64,000 nucleotides of DNA from Afifella aestuarii (GTDB taxonomy: Bacteria > Pseudomonadota > Alphaproteobacteria > Rhizobiales > Afifellaceae). Location: the NCBI RefSeq assembly GCF_004023665.1, contig NZ_SAUF01000001.1, positions 916,501 through 980,500 on the forward strand, read 5' to 3'. A program made the translations under genes and the position numbers. Below, one piece after another: positions 1-8,530 of this stretch. The notes under the pieces were generated by a model that saw only the letters and a program-made list of their open reading frames with translations, was not told the DNA's origin and did not search any database. Position 1 is the stretch's first letter, and each line of letters opens with the position of its first letter.

Positions 1-2
1 CT

Positions 3-881
3 GCGAGCCTCACCTATCCCGAATGGGACTTTAAGCGGCATTGCTATCGCCGCGATCATTGCCGGGTGATCGCCGGACCAGCGGCCGAAGAGGGCGAGGA
101 CTGGACGCCCGACGCGGAGATGCAACGGCGCATTCGCCAGGTCCGGCGGCAGTTCGAGGCGCTCCGCCCGAAGCGTCAGATCTTTTACGGCGAGCCCGAT
201 GGCGAGGATATCGATCTTGCGGCGATCGTGCGCGATGTCGCCGAGCGCCGGGCTGGCGGGGCCGGCTCGGAGCGTGTGTTCACGACTGCGCGGGCCACTG
301 ACCGCGATCTCTCCATGGCCGTCCTCATGGACGTCTCTTTATCGACGGATGCGTGGCTGGGCGGCCACCGCGTGCTCGACGTGGAGAAGAGCGCGCTCCT
401 CGCCCTGACGCACGGGCTCACCGCCTGTGGCGACGAGCATGCGATCTTCACCTTCACCTCCAGGCGCCGAACGTCTGTAAGCGTTGCAAGCGTCAAGGAT
501 TACAACGAGCCGCTCGGCGCGCGGGTGATCCGGAGGGTCGAGGCGCTCAAACCTGGCCAGTATACCCGCATGGGTGCCGCCATCCGGCATGTTGCCGCCG
601 GCCTCAAAGAGCGGCCGCAGCGGCACCGGCTGCTTCTGCTTCTGACCGACGGCAAGCCGAACGACATCGATTATTACGAGGGCCGCTACGGCATCGAGGA
701 TACGCGCATGGCGATCCGCGAGGCTCGTAAGGACGGCATCCGCGTCTTCGGTGTCACCGTCGATGAGGCGGCGCGCGATTACTTTCCCTATCTCTTCGGC
801 CGCGGCGCCTATGCGATCGTCCCGCATGGCGAGCGGCTGCCGGCGGCTCTGCCGGCGATCTATCGCCATCTCACCGCCTGA
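3..881 (+). CDS. norD: NorD-type nitric oxide reductase activation protein, 3' part
   Basis: The gene enters from the left edge in an open frame, so the N-terminus is missing and about 292 residues are visible. The first residues contain the YPEWD pattern typical of NorD. A von Willebrand A domain follows, with a MIDAS DxSxS motif (DVSLS, near visible residue 110) and a second metal-site TDGKPND motif. NorD is known to work with the MoxR-type ATPase NorQ to mature nitric oxide reductase, probably by helping to insert the non-heme iron. The adjacent pseudoazurin gene fits a denitrification locus. The assignment rests on family recognition; norCBQ would lie upstream, outside the window. Confidence 0.85.
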   Translation, partial: ASLTYPEWDFKRHCYRRDHCRVIAGPAAEEGEDWTPDAEMQRRIRQVRRQFEALRPKRQIFYGEPDGEDIDLAAIVRDVAERRAGGAGSERVFTTARATDRDLSMAVLMDVSLSTDAWLGGHRVLDVEKSALLALTHGLTACGDEHAIFTFTSRRRTSVSVASVKDYNEPLGARVIRRVEALKPGQYTRMGAAIRHVAAGLKERPQRHRLLLLLTDGKPNDIDYYEGRYGIEDTRMAIREARKDGIRVFGVTVDEAARDYFPYLFGRGAYAIVPHGERLPAALPAIYRHLTA

Positions 882-918
882 GAGACGGGCCGGTGGCGCC
901 GCGTCAAATGTCCAAGTG

Positions 919-934
919 TTTGTGATTGCACAAA
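919..934 (+). promoter_or_regulatory. CRP/FNR-family (NnrR/DNR-like) operator candidate
   Basis: A perfect 6+6 inverted repeat with a four-base spacer, TTTGTG-ATTG-CACAAA, ends about 75 bp upstream of the pseudoazurin start. It has the geometry of FNR/NNR boxes (TTGAT-N4-ATCAA). Control of denitrification genes by NNR/DNR-type regulators is established for this class; binding here is inferred. Confidence 0.55.
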
Positions 935-1007
935 GTTTGTCGGTCGGAAGGGCTCTATCAAGACGCCATGGCGCACCCCCGGACGCCGCAACGACAGGAC
1001 CATGATC

Positions 1008-1478
1008 ATGACCCTCGCCAAGACCTCTCTCGCCGCTTTCGCCGCCAGCCTCGCGCTCGCATCCTTTGCGCTCCCGGCTCAGGCGGAAGAGTTCGACGTC
1101 AAGATGCTCAACAAGGGCGAAAAGGGCGTCATGGTCTTCGAACCGGATTTCGTGCGGGCGCAGCCGGGCGACACGATCAATTTCATCGCCGCCAATCCTG
1201 GGCACAACGCCGAAACCATGAAGGGCATGCTCCCGGAGGGTGCTGAAGCCTTCAAGAGCAAGACGAGCAAGGATTTCTCCGTGACGCTCGACAAGGAAGG
1301 CGTCTACGGCGTTCGCTGCACACCGCATTTCGCCATGGGGATGGTGGCGCTCATCGTCGTCGGCGATCCCTCGAGCAATCTCGAAGAGGCCAAAGCCGTG
1401 AAGACGCCGGGCATGGCGAAGAAGAAGTTCAGCGCGCTCTTCGACCAGGCGGCCGAGCACGATGTTGCCGCCAAATAG
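1008..1478 (+). CDS. paz: Pseudoazurin, periplasmic type I copper protein
   Basis: This small blue copper protein carries electrons in the periplasm, usually to nitrite reductase or other denitrification enzymes. ATG 1008 is preferred over ATG 1002 because AGGA at 996-999 is then 8 bases away. This start gives a 26-residue Sec signal ending AQA. After cleavage the copper ligands fall at His40, Cys78, His81 and Met86, the canonical pseudoazurin numbering (motifs NPGHN and RCTPHFAMGM). The gene follows norD and has a CRP/FNR-type box upstream, which suggests expression under low oxygen and nitrogen oxides. Identity is very secure; the electron acceptor is inferred from context. Confidence 0.95.
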   Translation: MTLAKTSLAAFAASLALASFALPAQAEEFDVKMLNKGEKGVMVFEPDFVRAQPGDTINFIAANPGHNAETMKGMLPEGAEAFKSKTSKDFSVTLDKEGVYGVRCTPHFAMGMVALIVVGDPSSNLEEAKAVKTPGMAKKKFSALFDQAAEHDVAAK

Positions 1479-1498
1479 GCCGCGCCCGAGACAGTCTG

Positions 1499-1523
1499 GG
1501 CCGGAGGGGATGCCCCTCCGGCC
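1499..1523 (+). terminator. Strong hairpin after paz
   Basis: A perfect 11-bp stem, GGCCGGAGGGG against CCCCTCCGGCC, with an ATG loop begins 20 bp after the paz stop. No T-run follows, so it may be a Rho-dependent or mRNA-stabilising hairpin rather than a classical intrinsic terminator. Confidence 0.5.
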
Positions 1524-1573
1524 ACTCAGCTCTCGGCGGCCACTCAGCTCTCGGCGGCCGCTCAGCGTTCGGT
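1520..1573. repeat. 18-bp tandem repeat, three copies
   Basis: Two exact copies of GGCCACTCAGCTCTCGGC (1520-1537, 1538-1555) and a diverged third (1556-1573) overlap the end of the paz hairpin. The rest of the 364-bp gap to choW shows no convincing gene. Confidence 0.85.
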
Positions 1574-1842
1574 GCCATAGTTTCTCTCTGGCGAGACGGC
1601 GCCTCTGTGACAAAGACGCGCTGTGGAAATCGGGCGTTCCTGGCGTGGCCAGAAACCGCCGTTTCACGCGCCTTCACGGCCGTGTGAACAGGAGATTTTG
1701 ATATCGCTCTGCCGCAAGCGAAAGCGGTACGAGGCGAGGCCGGTCGTGCGATTGCACTTGGAAGTCGCCGAGGAGTCTGGTTTCTTGCGCCCCCATGGCC
1801 GCTGCTGTTTCGCGCGGTGAAGCAAGGGGGAACGAAGAGCGT

Positions 1843-2685
1843 ATGGAGTGGCTGACAGAGCACAAACTGCCGATCGGCGCATTGGCGCGCGACGGCGTCG
1901 ACTGGCTGACAGCCAACGCCTCCGGCTTCTTCGATAGCATCTCCTTTGCCCTCAGCTATGTGATCGACGCGATCCTGTTTCTCCTGCAAAAGCCACCGGC
2001 GTTTGCGGTCATCGCGTTCACCGCGGTCCTGGCTTTTCTCCTGAGGCGCTCGCTGGCTTTTGCGATCTTCGTGGCGGCGGGTCTCCTTCTCATCGTCAAT
2101 CAGGGCTATTGGGAAGAGACGACGGAAACGCTCGCTCTCGTTCTGTCCTCCGCCATCATCTGCATGGTGATCGGCGTGCCGATCGGCATCGCGGCCGCGC
2201 GACGGCCCTGGCTGATGCAGGGGCTGCGGCCGATCCTCGATCTGATGCAGACGATCCCGACCTTCGTTTATCTCATCCCGGCGCTCATTCTCTTCGGGCT
2301 CGGCATGGTGCCGGGGCTGATCGCCACAGTCGTCTTCGCCATTCCGGCACCTATCCGCCTCACCCAGCTCGGCATCGTTTCGACGCCACGGCCTTTGATC
2401 GAGGCGGCCGATTCCTTCGGGGCCACCTCCTGGCAGCGCCTCTTCAAGGTCGAGCTTCCCTATGCTTTGCCGCAGATCATGGCGGGGCTCACGCAGACGA
2501 TCATGCTGTCACTCTCCATGGTGGTGATCGCCGCCCTGGTCGGTGCCGACGGTCTCGGCGTGCCGACGCTGCGAGCGCTCAACCAGGTCAACATCGCCCG
2601 CGGCTTCGAGGTGGGCGTGGCGATCGTCCTCGTCGCGATCATCCTCGATCGCCTGTGCCGCGGCCAGACGGACAAAAAGGCATGA
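1843..2685 (+). CDS. choW: Glycine betaine/choline-type ABC transporter permease
   Basis: A 280-residue inner-membrane permease of the ProW/ChoW/OpuAB type. It has about six hydrophobic segments and the binding-protein-dependent transport signature around residues 175-200 (DSFGATSWQRLFKVELPYALP). ATG 1843 is preferred over the upstream ATG 1795 because AAGGGGGAA lies just before it. The stop overlaps the ATG of the ATPase gene (ATGA), so the two are translationally coupled. No periplasmic binding protein is encoded next to them, and none is fused. The substrate is inferred from family: quaternary amines such as choline or glycine betaine. Confidence 0.85.
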   Translation: MEWLTEHKLPIGALARDGVDWLTANASGFFDSISFALSYVIDAILFLLQKPPAFAVIAFTAVLAFLLRRSLAFAIFVAAGLLLIVNQGYWEETTETLALVLSSAIICMVIGVPIGIAAARRPWLMQGLRPILDLMQTIPTFVYLIPALILFGLGMVPGLIATVVFAIPAPIRLTQLGIVSTPRPLIEAADSFGATSWQRLFKVELPYALPQIMAGLTQTIMLSLSMVVIAALVGADGLGVPTLRALNQVNIARGFEVGVAIVLVAIILDRLCRGQTDKKA

Positions 2686-3893
2686 GCGAGAGATCCTCAC
2701 GCCAGCCGGTCGTCCGCTTCAAAGGCGTCGATATCGTCTTCGGCGATCACCCGGCGAAAGCGCTGCCCTTGATCGATGCCGGCAAGAGCCGCGCCGAGAT
2801 CCAGGACGAGACCAACCAGATTGTCGGGGTCAAGAACGCCGATCTCGACGTCTATGACGGCGAGGTCGTGGTGCTGATGGGGCTTTCCGGCTCCGGCAAG
2901 TCGACGCTTCTGCGCGCCGTCAACGGGCTCAATCCGGTGACCCGCGGCGAAGTCTTCGTGCATGACGGCGAGAGCGACGTGCCGGTGCATTCCTGCGGAA
3001 CGCGGCAATTGCGCAAACTCAGGCGCAACCGCGTCTCCATGGTGTTCCAGCAATTCGCATTGCTGCCGTGGCGGACGGTGCGCGAAAACGTTGCGCTCGG
3101 GCTCGAACTCTCACATGTCGGGCGACGCCGTCGGCGCAAGGACGTCGAACGCCAGCTCGAGCTCGTCGGCCTCGGCGGCTGGGGCGACAAACGCGTGGAG
3201 GAATTGTCGGGCGGCATGCAGCAGCGCGTCGGGCTTGCCCGTGCGCTCGCCAACGATGCGCCGATCCTTCTCATGGACGAGCCGTTTTCGGCACTCGATC
3301 CTCTGATCCGCGACCGCCTGCAGGACGAGCTTCTCGATCTGCAGCGGCGGCTTCAGCGCACCATCATCTTCGTCAGTCACGATCTCGACGAGGCTTTGAA
3401 GCTCGGCAACCGCATCGCCATCATGGAAGGCGGCATCATCGTCCAGGTCGGCACGCCGCAGGAAATCGTGCTGTCGCCGGCGAGCGAGTATGTGCGCGCC
3501 TTCGTCTCGCATATGAACCCGCTCAACGTCCTGCGGGCGCAGGAGGTGATGCGGCCTCTGCGGGTGAGCGGAGAGGGGTCGACGACCACGGGCGAGGGGG
3601 CAGGAGCCGAGAACGGCGGCGCCGAGAGCTACGAACTCGTCTCGGATGGAATCGTGCGCAACGGTGAGACGCTGCCGCTCATCGATCTGCAAAATCTCCG
3701 TTCTGGTTCTCTGGCGCCCGGAAGTCTGGTGCGGGTCGGCCGCGAGACCGGGTTGCGCGATCTGATCGATGCGCGGCTGATGCATCGGGGAGATTTCGTC
3801 GTCGTCGGTGACGACGGCGTCAAAGGTGTGATCGGCGACGAGGAGCTGTTCGGTGCGCTCATCCGCGGCCGCAGCGAGCTTCAGGCGCGATAG
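2682..3893 (+). CDS. choV: Glycine betaine/choline-type ABC transporter ATP-binding protein
   Basis: A 403-residue ATPase of the ProV/ChoV type. It has a Walker A GLSGSGKST (67-75), Q-loop VFQQFALLPW, signature LSGGMQQR starting at residue 175 and Walker B LLMDEPFSALD near 195. The family insertion before Walker A is present (KSRAEIQDET). The C-terminal 120 residues form a regulatory tail that looks like a diverged CBS-type region. The ATG overlaps the choW stop. The 3' end overlaps the convergent EamA gene by 13 bp. The start is fixed by the overlap, although the frame stays open upstream inside choW. Confidence 0.88.
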   Translation: MSERSSRQPVVRFKGVDIVFGDHPAKALPLIDAGKSRAEIQDETNQIVGVKNADLDVYDGEVVVLMGLSGSGKSTLLRAVNGLNPVTRGEVFVHDGESDVPVHSCGTRQLRKLRRNRVSMVFQQFALLPWRTVRENVALGLELSHVGRRRRRKDVERQLELVGLGGWGDKRVEELSGGMQQRVGLARALANDAPILLMDEPFSALDPLIRDRLQDELLDLQRRLQRTIIFVSHDLDEALKLGNRIAIMEGGIIVQVGTPQEIVLSPASEYVRAFVSHMNPLNVLRAQEVMRPLRVSGEGSTTTGEGAGAENGGAESYELVSDGIVRNGETLPLIDLQNLRSGSLAPGSLVRVGRETGLRDLIDARLMHRGDFVVVGDDGVKGVIGDEELFGALIRGRSELQAR

Positions 3894-4318
3894 GCGACGA
3901 GGAAGGTGCCGCCGGCAATGGCGGCGATCCCGAGCCAGTTGAGCGCGCTCAGTTTCTCTCCGAGAAAGGTGACGCCGAAGATGGCGACCAGAAGCACGCT
4001 CAATTTGTCGATCGGGGCCACCTGCGAGGCGTTTCCGAGCTGGAGCGCGCGGAAATAGCAGAGCCAGGATGCGCCGGTGGCGAGGCCCGAGAGAACAAGA
4101 AAGGCGTAGCTGCGCGCCGGGATCTCCGGCAGCCCGCGAAATTCACCGAGGGCTATGAGGATCCCGCCCAGAGCCACCAGGATGACCACCGTGCGGATGA
4201 AGGTGGCGAGATCGGAGTTGACGTTTTCCACGCCGATTTTGGCGAAGATCGCCGTCAGGGCGGCGAAGACGGCGGCAAGAAGTGCCCAGACCTGCCACGA
4301 CAGAATGGGGGAAGGCAT
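3881..4318 (-). CDS. Half-size EamA/DMT transporter
   Basis: A 145-residue protein with about five hydrophobic helices and one EamA domain. Full DMT exporters carry two such domains in about 300 residues, so this one presumably works as a dimer, like small multidrug resistance proteins. The start is ATG at 4318, behind AGGAG. Conserved features include [15 protein letters not shown] and the C-terminal [14 protein letters not shown] pattern. The 3' end overlaps the convergent ATPase gene. The substrate cannot be read from the sequence. Confidence 0.8.
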   Translation of the reverse strand: MPSPILSWQVWALLAAVFAALTAIFAKIGVENVNSDLATFIRTVVILVALGGILIALGEFRGLPEIPARSYAFLVLSGLATGASWLCYFRALQLGNASQVAPIDKLSVLLVAIFGVTFLGEKLSALNWLGIAAIAGGTFLVAYRA

Positions 4319-4503
4319 GCCGGTTCTCCTGCTATTTTGCTGGGATCGTCCCAAAGAGAGCGAGCATAGGTGGCGGGGAGGCGCGCGTCATGCCGACAAA
4401 GCGCAGATTCTCCCTCTGCGGATTGACAAAAGGCGCTGCCCGCGCATATCTCACCGCCGAAAACGAGCACGGGCGCGCGCCTGAAGGGCGCTGCGAGAGA
4501 TCA

Positions 4504-4629
4504 ATGAAAATTCGCAATTCGCTGAAGACGCTGAAGAACCGTCACCGCGAGAACCGCATGGTTCGTCGCAAGGGACGCATCTACATCATCAACAAGACGC
4601 AGAAGAAGTTCAAAGTCCGCCAGGGCTGA
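4504..4629 (+). CDS. rpmJ: 50S ribosomal protein L36, zinc-free alphaproteobacterial form
   Basis: A 41-residue basic protein ([14 protein letters not shown] at the start, KFKVRQG at the end) that matches alphaproteobacterial bL36. It has no cysteine, so it is the zinc-independent form. L36 binds 23S rRNA in the large subunit. It stands alone here, away from the main ribosomal operons, and is followed by a hairpin. Confidence 0.96.
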   Translation: MKIRNSLKTLKNRHRENRMVRRKGRIYIINKTQKKFKVRQG

Positions 4630-4640
4630 ACCCTTCCGGT

Positions 4641-4658
4641 GGCCGTCTTTGCACGGCC
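4641..4658 (+). terminator. Hairpin after rpmJ
   Basis: GGCCGT and ACGGCC form a 6-bp stem 12 bp after the rpmJ stop, followed by a T-rich stretch that includes TTTT. Confidence 0.55.
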
Positions 4659-4713
4659 CTCTTGTTGCATTTTCCCCTTTGACGCCGATGTCGGCAGGCT
4701 CTAGCTTTCCGGC

Positions 4714-5346
4714 ATGAGGAAACTTTTGTGCCTGAGCGCCGGCTGTGCCGCGCTCCTCGCCGCTCTCATGATCCCGTCTCAGGGCAGGGCGCAGGAGCTG
4801 CCGCGGGCCAACCCGTTTGCGGAACATCCCTCGTCCATCATGCGCCATGAGGCGCCGTCGCTGCGCGATCTCTCGCAAGATGACCTCTTCGAGATGCTCA
4901 AGGCCGCGCCGAACGAGGCCTCCGCCAAGCCGGCGGAGAGCGAGCTGCTGCGCCGTTTCCGCGAATCCGACAGCGACACGATCGATCTGTTCATGGGCTG
5001 GGCGAGCCGGGCGATGAATGGCGAGGAATGGGGCGCCGCTTTGGACGTGCTCGACCGGGTGGTGATTCTCGATCCGGGTTTTGCCGAAGGCTGGAACAAG
5101 CGGGCGACGGCGCATTTCGCGCAGAAGGAATACGGCAAGTCGATCGCCGATATCGAGCGCACGCTGCAGATCGAGCCGCGCCATTTCGGGGCGCTTGTCG
5201 GGCTCGGTATGATTCTGCGCGAGCTCGACGAGAAGGACGAGGCGATCGCCGCGTTCAAGGCGGCTCTTGCCATCCATCCCCAATTGACGGAAGCGCGCGA
5301 GGCGCTCGAAGAGCTGGAAAAGGAACAGGCCGGCCAGGAGATCTGA
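4714..5346 (+). CDS. Exported tetratricopeptide-repeat protein
   Basis: A 210-residue protein with an N-terminal Sec signal (hydrophobic LSAGCAALLAALM, likely cleavage near GRAQ). Residues 105-205 contain about three TPR units, with WNKRATAHFAQKEYGKSIADIE and LGMILRELDEKDEAIAAF type helices. TPR proteins act as scaffolds for protein contacts; this one should act in the periplasm. The cysteine in the signal is followed by AALL and does not give a clear lipobox. A good intrinsic terminator follows. No specific partner can be named. Confidence 0.85.
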   Translation: MRKLLCLSAGCAALLAALMIPSQGRAQELPRANPFAEHPSSIMRHEAPSLRDLSQDDLFEMLKAAPNEASAKPAESELLRRFRESDSDTIDLFMGWASRAMNGEEWGAALDVLDRVVILDPGFAEGWNKRATAHFAQKEYGKSIADIERTLQIEPRHFGALVGLGMILRELDEKDEAIAAFKAALAIHPQLTEAREALEELEKEQAGQEI

Positions 5347-5437
5347 TCGCTGGCCGTGCGTCTTCTGGCTCGGCGTCTGTGGGCAGACCTCTCCTGACAG
5401 AGCGTCTGGGGCGTCAAATGCCGGCTGCAGCAGATCA

Positions 5438-5468
5438 GGCGCCGAGAGGTTCGGCGCCTTTTCTCTTT
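5438..5468 (+). terminator. Intrinsic terminator
   Basis: GGCGCCGA and TCGGCGCC form an 8-bp stem with a five-base loop, followed by TTTTCTCTTTT. It ends the TPR gene and lies just before the convergent pyk stop. Confidence 0.85.
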
Positions 5469-5492
5469 TCAGATGCTGGCCAGAGGCCGGCC

Positions 5493-6929
5493 TTACATCC
5501 CTGAATGACCGTCCGGGCTGACAAAGGCGAGCCGGAGGAGATTGGTCGACCCCGGCGTGCCGAACGGGACGCCGGCCGTCGTGATGATCCGCTCTCCCGG
5601 AGCGGCGAAGCCCTCGTTGTAGGCAACGGAGCAGGCCCGGTCGACCATCTCGTCAATGTCCATGACGTCGTCGCTGACGACGCAATGCAGTCCCCAGACG
5701 AGGGAGAGCCGACGCGCCGTCTCGCGCACGGGCGACAAAGCGAGGATCGGCACGGTCGGCCGCTCGCGCGAGGCGCGCATGCTCGTCGAACCCGACGATG
5801 TGAAACAGACGATGGCCGCAAGCGACAGGGTCTCGGCGATCTGGCGCGCTGCGGCCGTAATGGCATCGGCACCGGTTGCCAGCGGTTCGGCCCGCTGGGC
5901 ATTGATGATCATCGGATAATACTGATCGCGCTCGACCGCTTCGGCGATGGAATTCATCACGCGCACGGCATCGACGGGATGCTCGCCGGATGCCGATTCG
6001 GCCGACAGCATGACGGCATCGGCCCCTTCGAAGACGGCGCCGGCCACGTCCGACACCTCGGCGCGCGTCGGGGTTGCCGCGCCGATCATCGATTCCAGCA
6101 TCTGCGTCGCCACGACGACCGGCTTGCCGGCGGCCCGGCCGGCCCGCGTGATGCGCTTTTGAATGCCCGGCACCTGCTCGAGCGGGATTTCGACGCCGAG
6201 ATCGCCGCGCGCCACCATGATGGCATCGGCGAGCTCGATGATCTCGTCGAGCTGTTCGACGGCCTGGGGTTTTTCGATCTTGGCGAGCACGCCGACGCGC
6301 CCGCGCGCCAGCTTGCGCACTTCGGCGATGTCGTCCGGGCGCTGAATGAAGGACATCGCGACCCAATCAATGGGTTCTTCGAGCGCGGCTTCGAGATCGC
6401 GCCGATCCTTTGGGGTGAGGGCCGAGGTCTTGAGCGTCGTGTCCGGCAGGCTGACGCCCTTGCGGTTGGAAAGCTGCGAGCCGGCGATCACCTCGGTTTC
6501 CGCCTGGTCCGGCGCGTTCTTGATGACGCGCAGCTGGACGCGGCCGTCATCGAGGAGAACGCGGGCGCCGGGGCGCAGGGATTCCATCACGTCGCGATGC
6601 GGCAGCTGCACACGATTCTTGTCGCCAGGTGTCGGGTCGCTGTCGAGGATGAGCTTCTGACCGATTTCGAGCGGGATGCGGCCTTCCGCGAACTCACCGA
6701 TCCTGAGCTTTGGACCCTGCAAATCTACGAGAATGCCGATCGGGCGACCGTGCTCGGCCTCCACATTGCGGATGAGGCGCACCAGGCGGCGCATTTCCTC
6801 ATGGGTGGCGTGGCTCATATTGATGCGGAAAATATCCGCTCCGGCCACGAAGAGTGCGCTGATCGTCTCAGCGGTGTTCGAGGCAGGACCCAGAGTTGCC
6901 AGGATCTTGACCTTGCGATTGCGTCTCAT
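5493..6929 (-). CDS. pyk: Pyruvate kinase
   Basis: This 478-residue enzyme converts phosphoenolpyruvate and ADP to pyruvate and ATP in the last step of glycolysis. It has the K+/Mg2+ binding N-terminus (KILATLGPAS), the active-site signature with catalytic Lys (GVLAKIEKPQAVEQLDEI), the MVARGDLGVEIP block, and the allosteric C-terminal domain. Its length is normal for the family. Its ATG overlaps the stop of the DUF1036 gene upstream (ATGA), so the two form a coupled pair, an arrangement seen in many Hyphomicrobiales. Confidence 0.97.
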   Translation of the reverse strand: MRRNRKVKILATLGPASNTAETISALFVAGADIFRINMSHATHEEMRRLVRLIRNVEAEHGRPIGILVDLQGPKLRIGEFAEGRIPLEIGQKLILDSDPTPGDKNRVQLPHRDVMESLRPGARVLLDDGRVQLRVIKNAPDQAETEVIAGSQLSNRKGVSLPDTTLKTSALTPKDRRDLEAALEEPIDWVAMSFIQRPDDIAEVRKLARGRVGVLAKIEKPQAVEQLDEIIELADAIMVARGDLGVEIPLEQVPGIQKRITRAGRAAGKPVVVATQMLESMIGAATPTRAEVSDVAGAVFEGADAVMLSAESASGEHPVDAVRVMNSIAEAVERDQYYPMIINAQRAEPLATGADAITAAARQIAETLSLAAIVCFTSSGSTSMRASRERPTVPILALSPVRETARRLSLVWGLHCVVSDDVMDIDEMVDRACSVAYNEGFAAPGERIITTAGVPFGTPGSTNLLRLAFVSPDGHSGM

Positions 6930-7366
6930 TGGCTATCCACGCCCCCGCTCGTCTGTTCTGTCAATTGTACTGTCCAGCTTGCCTGTTCGCCGGTGTCGAC
7001 CTCGAAAAAGCCCGTTCTTTGGAAGCCGCGGGCGACGCAGTCGCCGACACTGGTGATGGTGAATTCCTTGTCCCGCGTGCACATGAAGGCCTTGCCGCCC
7101 CATTCGCCACCGCGGTCGTAGTCGACGGCGTAAATGTAATAGTAGCGGGCTGACAGGGCCCCGGCGAGAAGCGTTTCGCATACGCCGGGATCAATGTTCC
7201 ACCAACCTTCCGTCTGCCAGTCGTCGGCTCCCTTGTAGCCGATTGCAACCCCGACGCGGCTCGAGGTCTTGTTGCACAACCGAAGGTCTGCCAAGGCGGT
7301 TCCGGCTGTCGCGGCGAGGAAGGCGGCTAGGGTGGTGACCATCAGCCCGAGACGTACTGGCGTCAT
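6926..7366 (-). CDS. DUF1036 exported protein
   Basis: A 146-residue protein with a Sec signal (LMVTTLAAFLAATAGTALA) and a DUF1036 domain. Recognisable DUF1036 patterns are DLRLCNKTSSRVGVAIGYK, WWNIDPGVC and the GFQRTGFFEVDTG stretch. Conserved cysteines suggest disulphides in the periplasm. Its function is unknown. The ATG at 7366 fits the signal peptide; the longer open frame upstream has no signal logic. It is coupled to pyk by a stop-start overlap, so expression of the two is probably linked. Confidence 0.88.
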   Translation of the reverse strand: MTPVRLGLMVTTLAAFLAATAGTALADLRLCNKTSSRVGVAIGYKGADDWQTEGWWNIDPGVCETLLAGALSARYYYIYAVDYDRGGEWGGKAFMCTRDKEFTITSVGDCVARGFQRTGFFEVDTGEQASWTVQLTEQTSGGVDSQ

Positions 7367-7504
7367 AAGGTCTCTCGACGTTCTCACATTCTCGGCTGCC
7401 CCAGCGCGGGTTTTGCGCAGTGAGCGCGGCTTGTCAACGAGGTGGTGCGGCAAAGTCGTTGCTGCAACGGCGAGATTTTGGGCAGATGGTCGTGTGGGGA
7501 GCAC

Positions 7505-8392
7505 TCAGAGCGGCTTGGTGACGGGGCGATGCGTGCGGGGCCGCGCAAAGATGACACCTGCGAAGATCGCGGCCGCACCGACCGCCTGGAGGGCGCCGAG
7601 CGATTCGTTGAAGACGAGATAGCCGAGGAGAGCCGCGGCAACCCCTTCCAGAAAGATCACGAGTGCCGAGAAGGCGGCCGGCAGATGGCCGAGGGCGAAG
7701 GCGAGAAGGCCCTGGCCGCCGGAATGGCTGATGATGGCAAGCGATAAGAGGGCGCCGATCGCGGCACCGCTTTGCGGCCAAAGCTGCGCTTCCATCGAGA
7801 CGGCTTCCACGGCGAGAACGGAGGCGGTGACGATGGAGGACAGAAACAGCGTCCGGCCGCCTCCGAGGACCCGCCGCGCACGGCGCACGGCGATGAAATA
7901 GCCGCCGAAAAAGAGCGAGGTGATGAGGCCATAAATATCGCCGGCGAGATTTTCCGGCGAGACGGAGAGGCTCTCGCCGATGAGGAAACCGCCGCCGAGG
8001 AGACACAGGCCCAATCCGACGACAAGCCGGCGGTCCACCGGCTCGCCGAGGAAGAGGCCGGACCCGAGCGCCACCCAGACCGGCGCGAGCGTCGCCATGA
8101 AGGTGGCGTTGGCGACCGTCGTGTTGAGAACTGCGAGATGCCAGAAGGTGAGGTCACCGGCAAAGAAGATGCCGGCCAGTGCCAGCGATCCGGCGACGGG
8201 CCGCCAGGAGGGCGCGGTGCGGCCGGACGGGGTTTCGAGCCTCGCCCAGATCCACAAGAGCGGCAGGGCAAGTGCGACGCGCCAAAAGGCGCTCGTCAAA
8301 GGGCCGACTTCGGCAAAACGGACAAAGATCGGGGAGGCGCCCATGGCAAAGGCGCCGAGCACCAGCGCGGACATCGGGATGATATCCGGCAT
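7505..8392 (-). CDS. EamA/DMT family transporter
   Basis: About 295 residues with ten hydrophobic helices and two EamA domains. The first begins at SALVLGAFAMGASPIFVRF; the second contains the NESLGALQAVGAAAIF motif. DMT proteins export metabolites or amino acids from the cytoplasm. The start is uncertain: no clear ribosome site precedes 8392, and the frame also stays open to an ATG at 8494. The next gene is divergent. The substrate is unknown. Confidence 0.85.
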   Translation of the reverse strand: MPDIIPMSALVLGAFAMGASPIFVRFAEVGPLTSAFWRVALALPLLWIWARLETPSGRTAPSWRPVAGSLALAGIFFAGDLTFWHLAVLNTTVANATFMATLAPVWVALGSGLFLGEPVDRRLVVGLGLCLLGGGFLIGESLSVSPENLAGDIYGLITSLFFGGYFIAVRRARRVLGGGRTLFLSSIVTASVLAVEAVSMEAQLWPQSGAAIGALLSLAIISHSGGQGLLAFALGHLPAAFSALVIFLEGVAAALLGYLVFNESLGALQAVGAAAIFAGVIFARPRTHRPVTKPL

Positions 8393-8530
8393 TGCGGTCA
8401 CGAGACCGCTACGTTCACCAGCTTCGCTCAAGACAATCTCCGGCACGCCTTGGCCTCGAAGCCGGGCGGCGTTATGGATGGCAGGGCCTAACATGGCCGG
8501 GCCCCTTGCGAAACTGCTTCACACGGACAG

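Noticed and set aside
2109-2681. N-terminal extension of the choV ATPase frame
   Set aside because: It lies wholly inside choW in another frame. The ATG at 2682 overlaps the choW stop and starts at the normal ProV N-terminus.
5505-7121. 538-codon plus-strand open frame
   Set aside because: It is antisense to pyk and DUF1036, both secure genes; the translation shows typical high-GC shadow composition.
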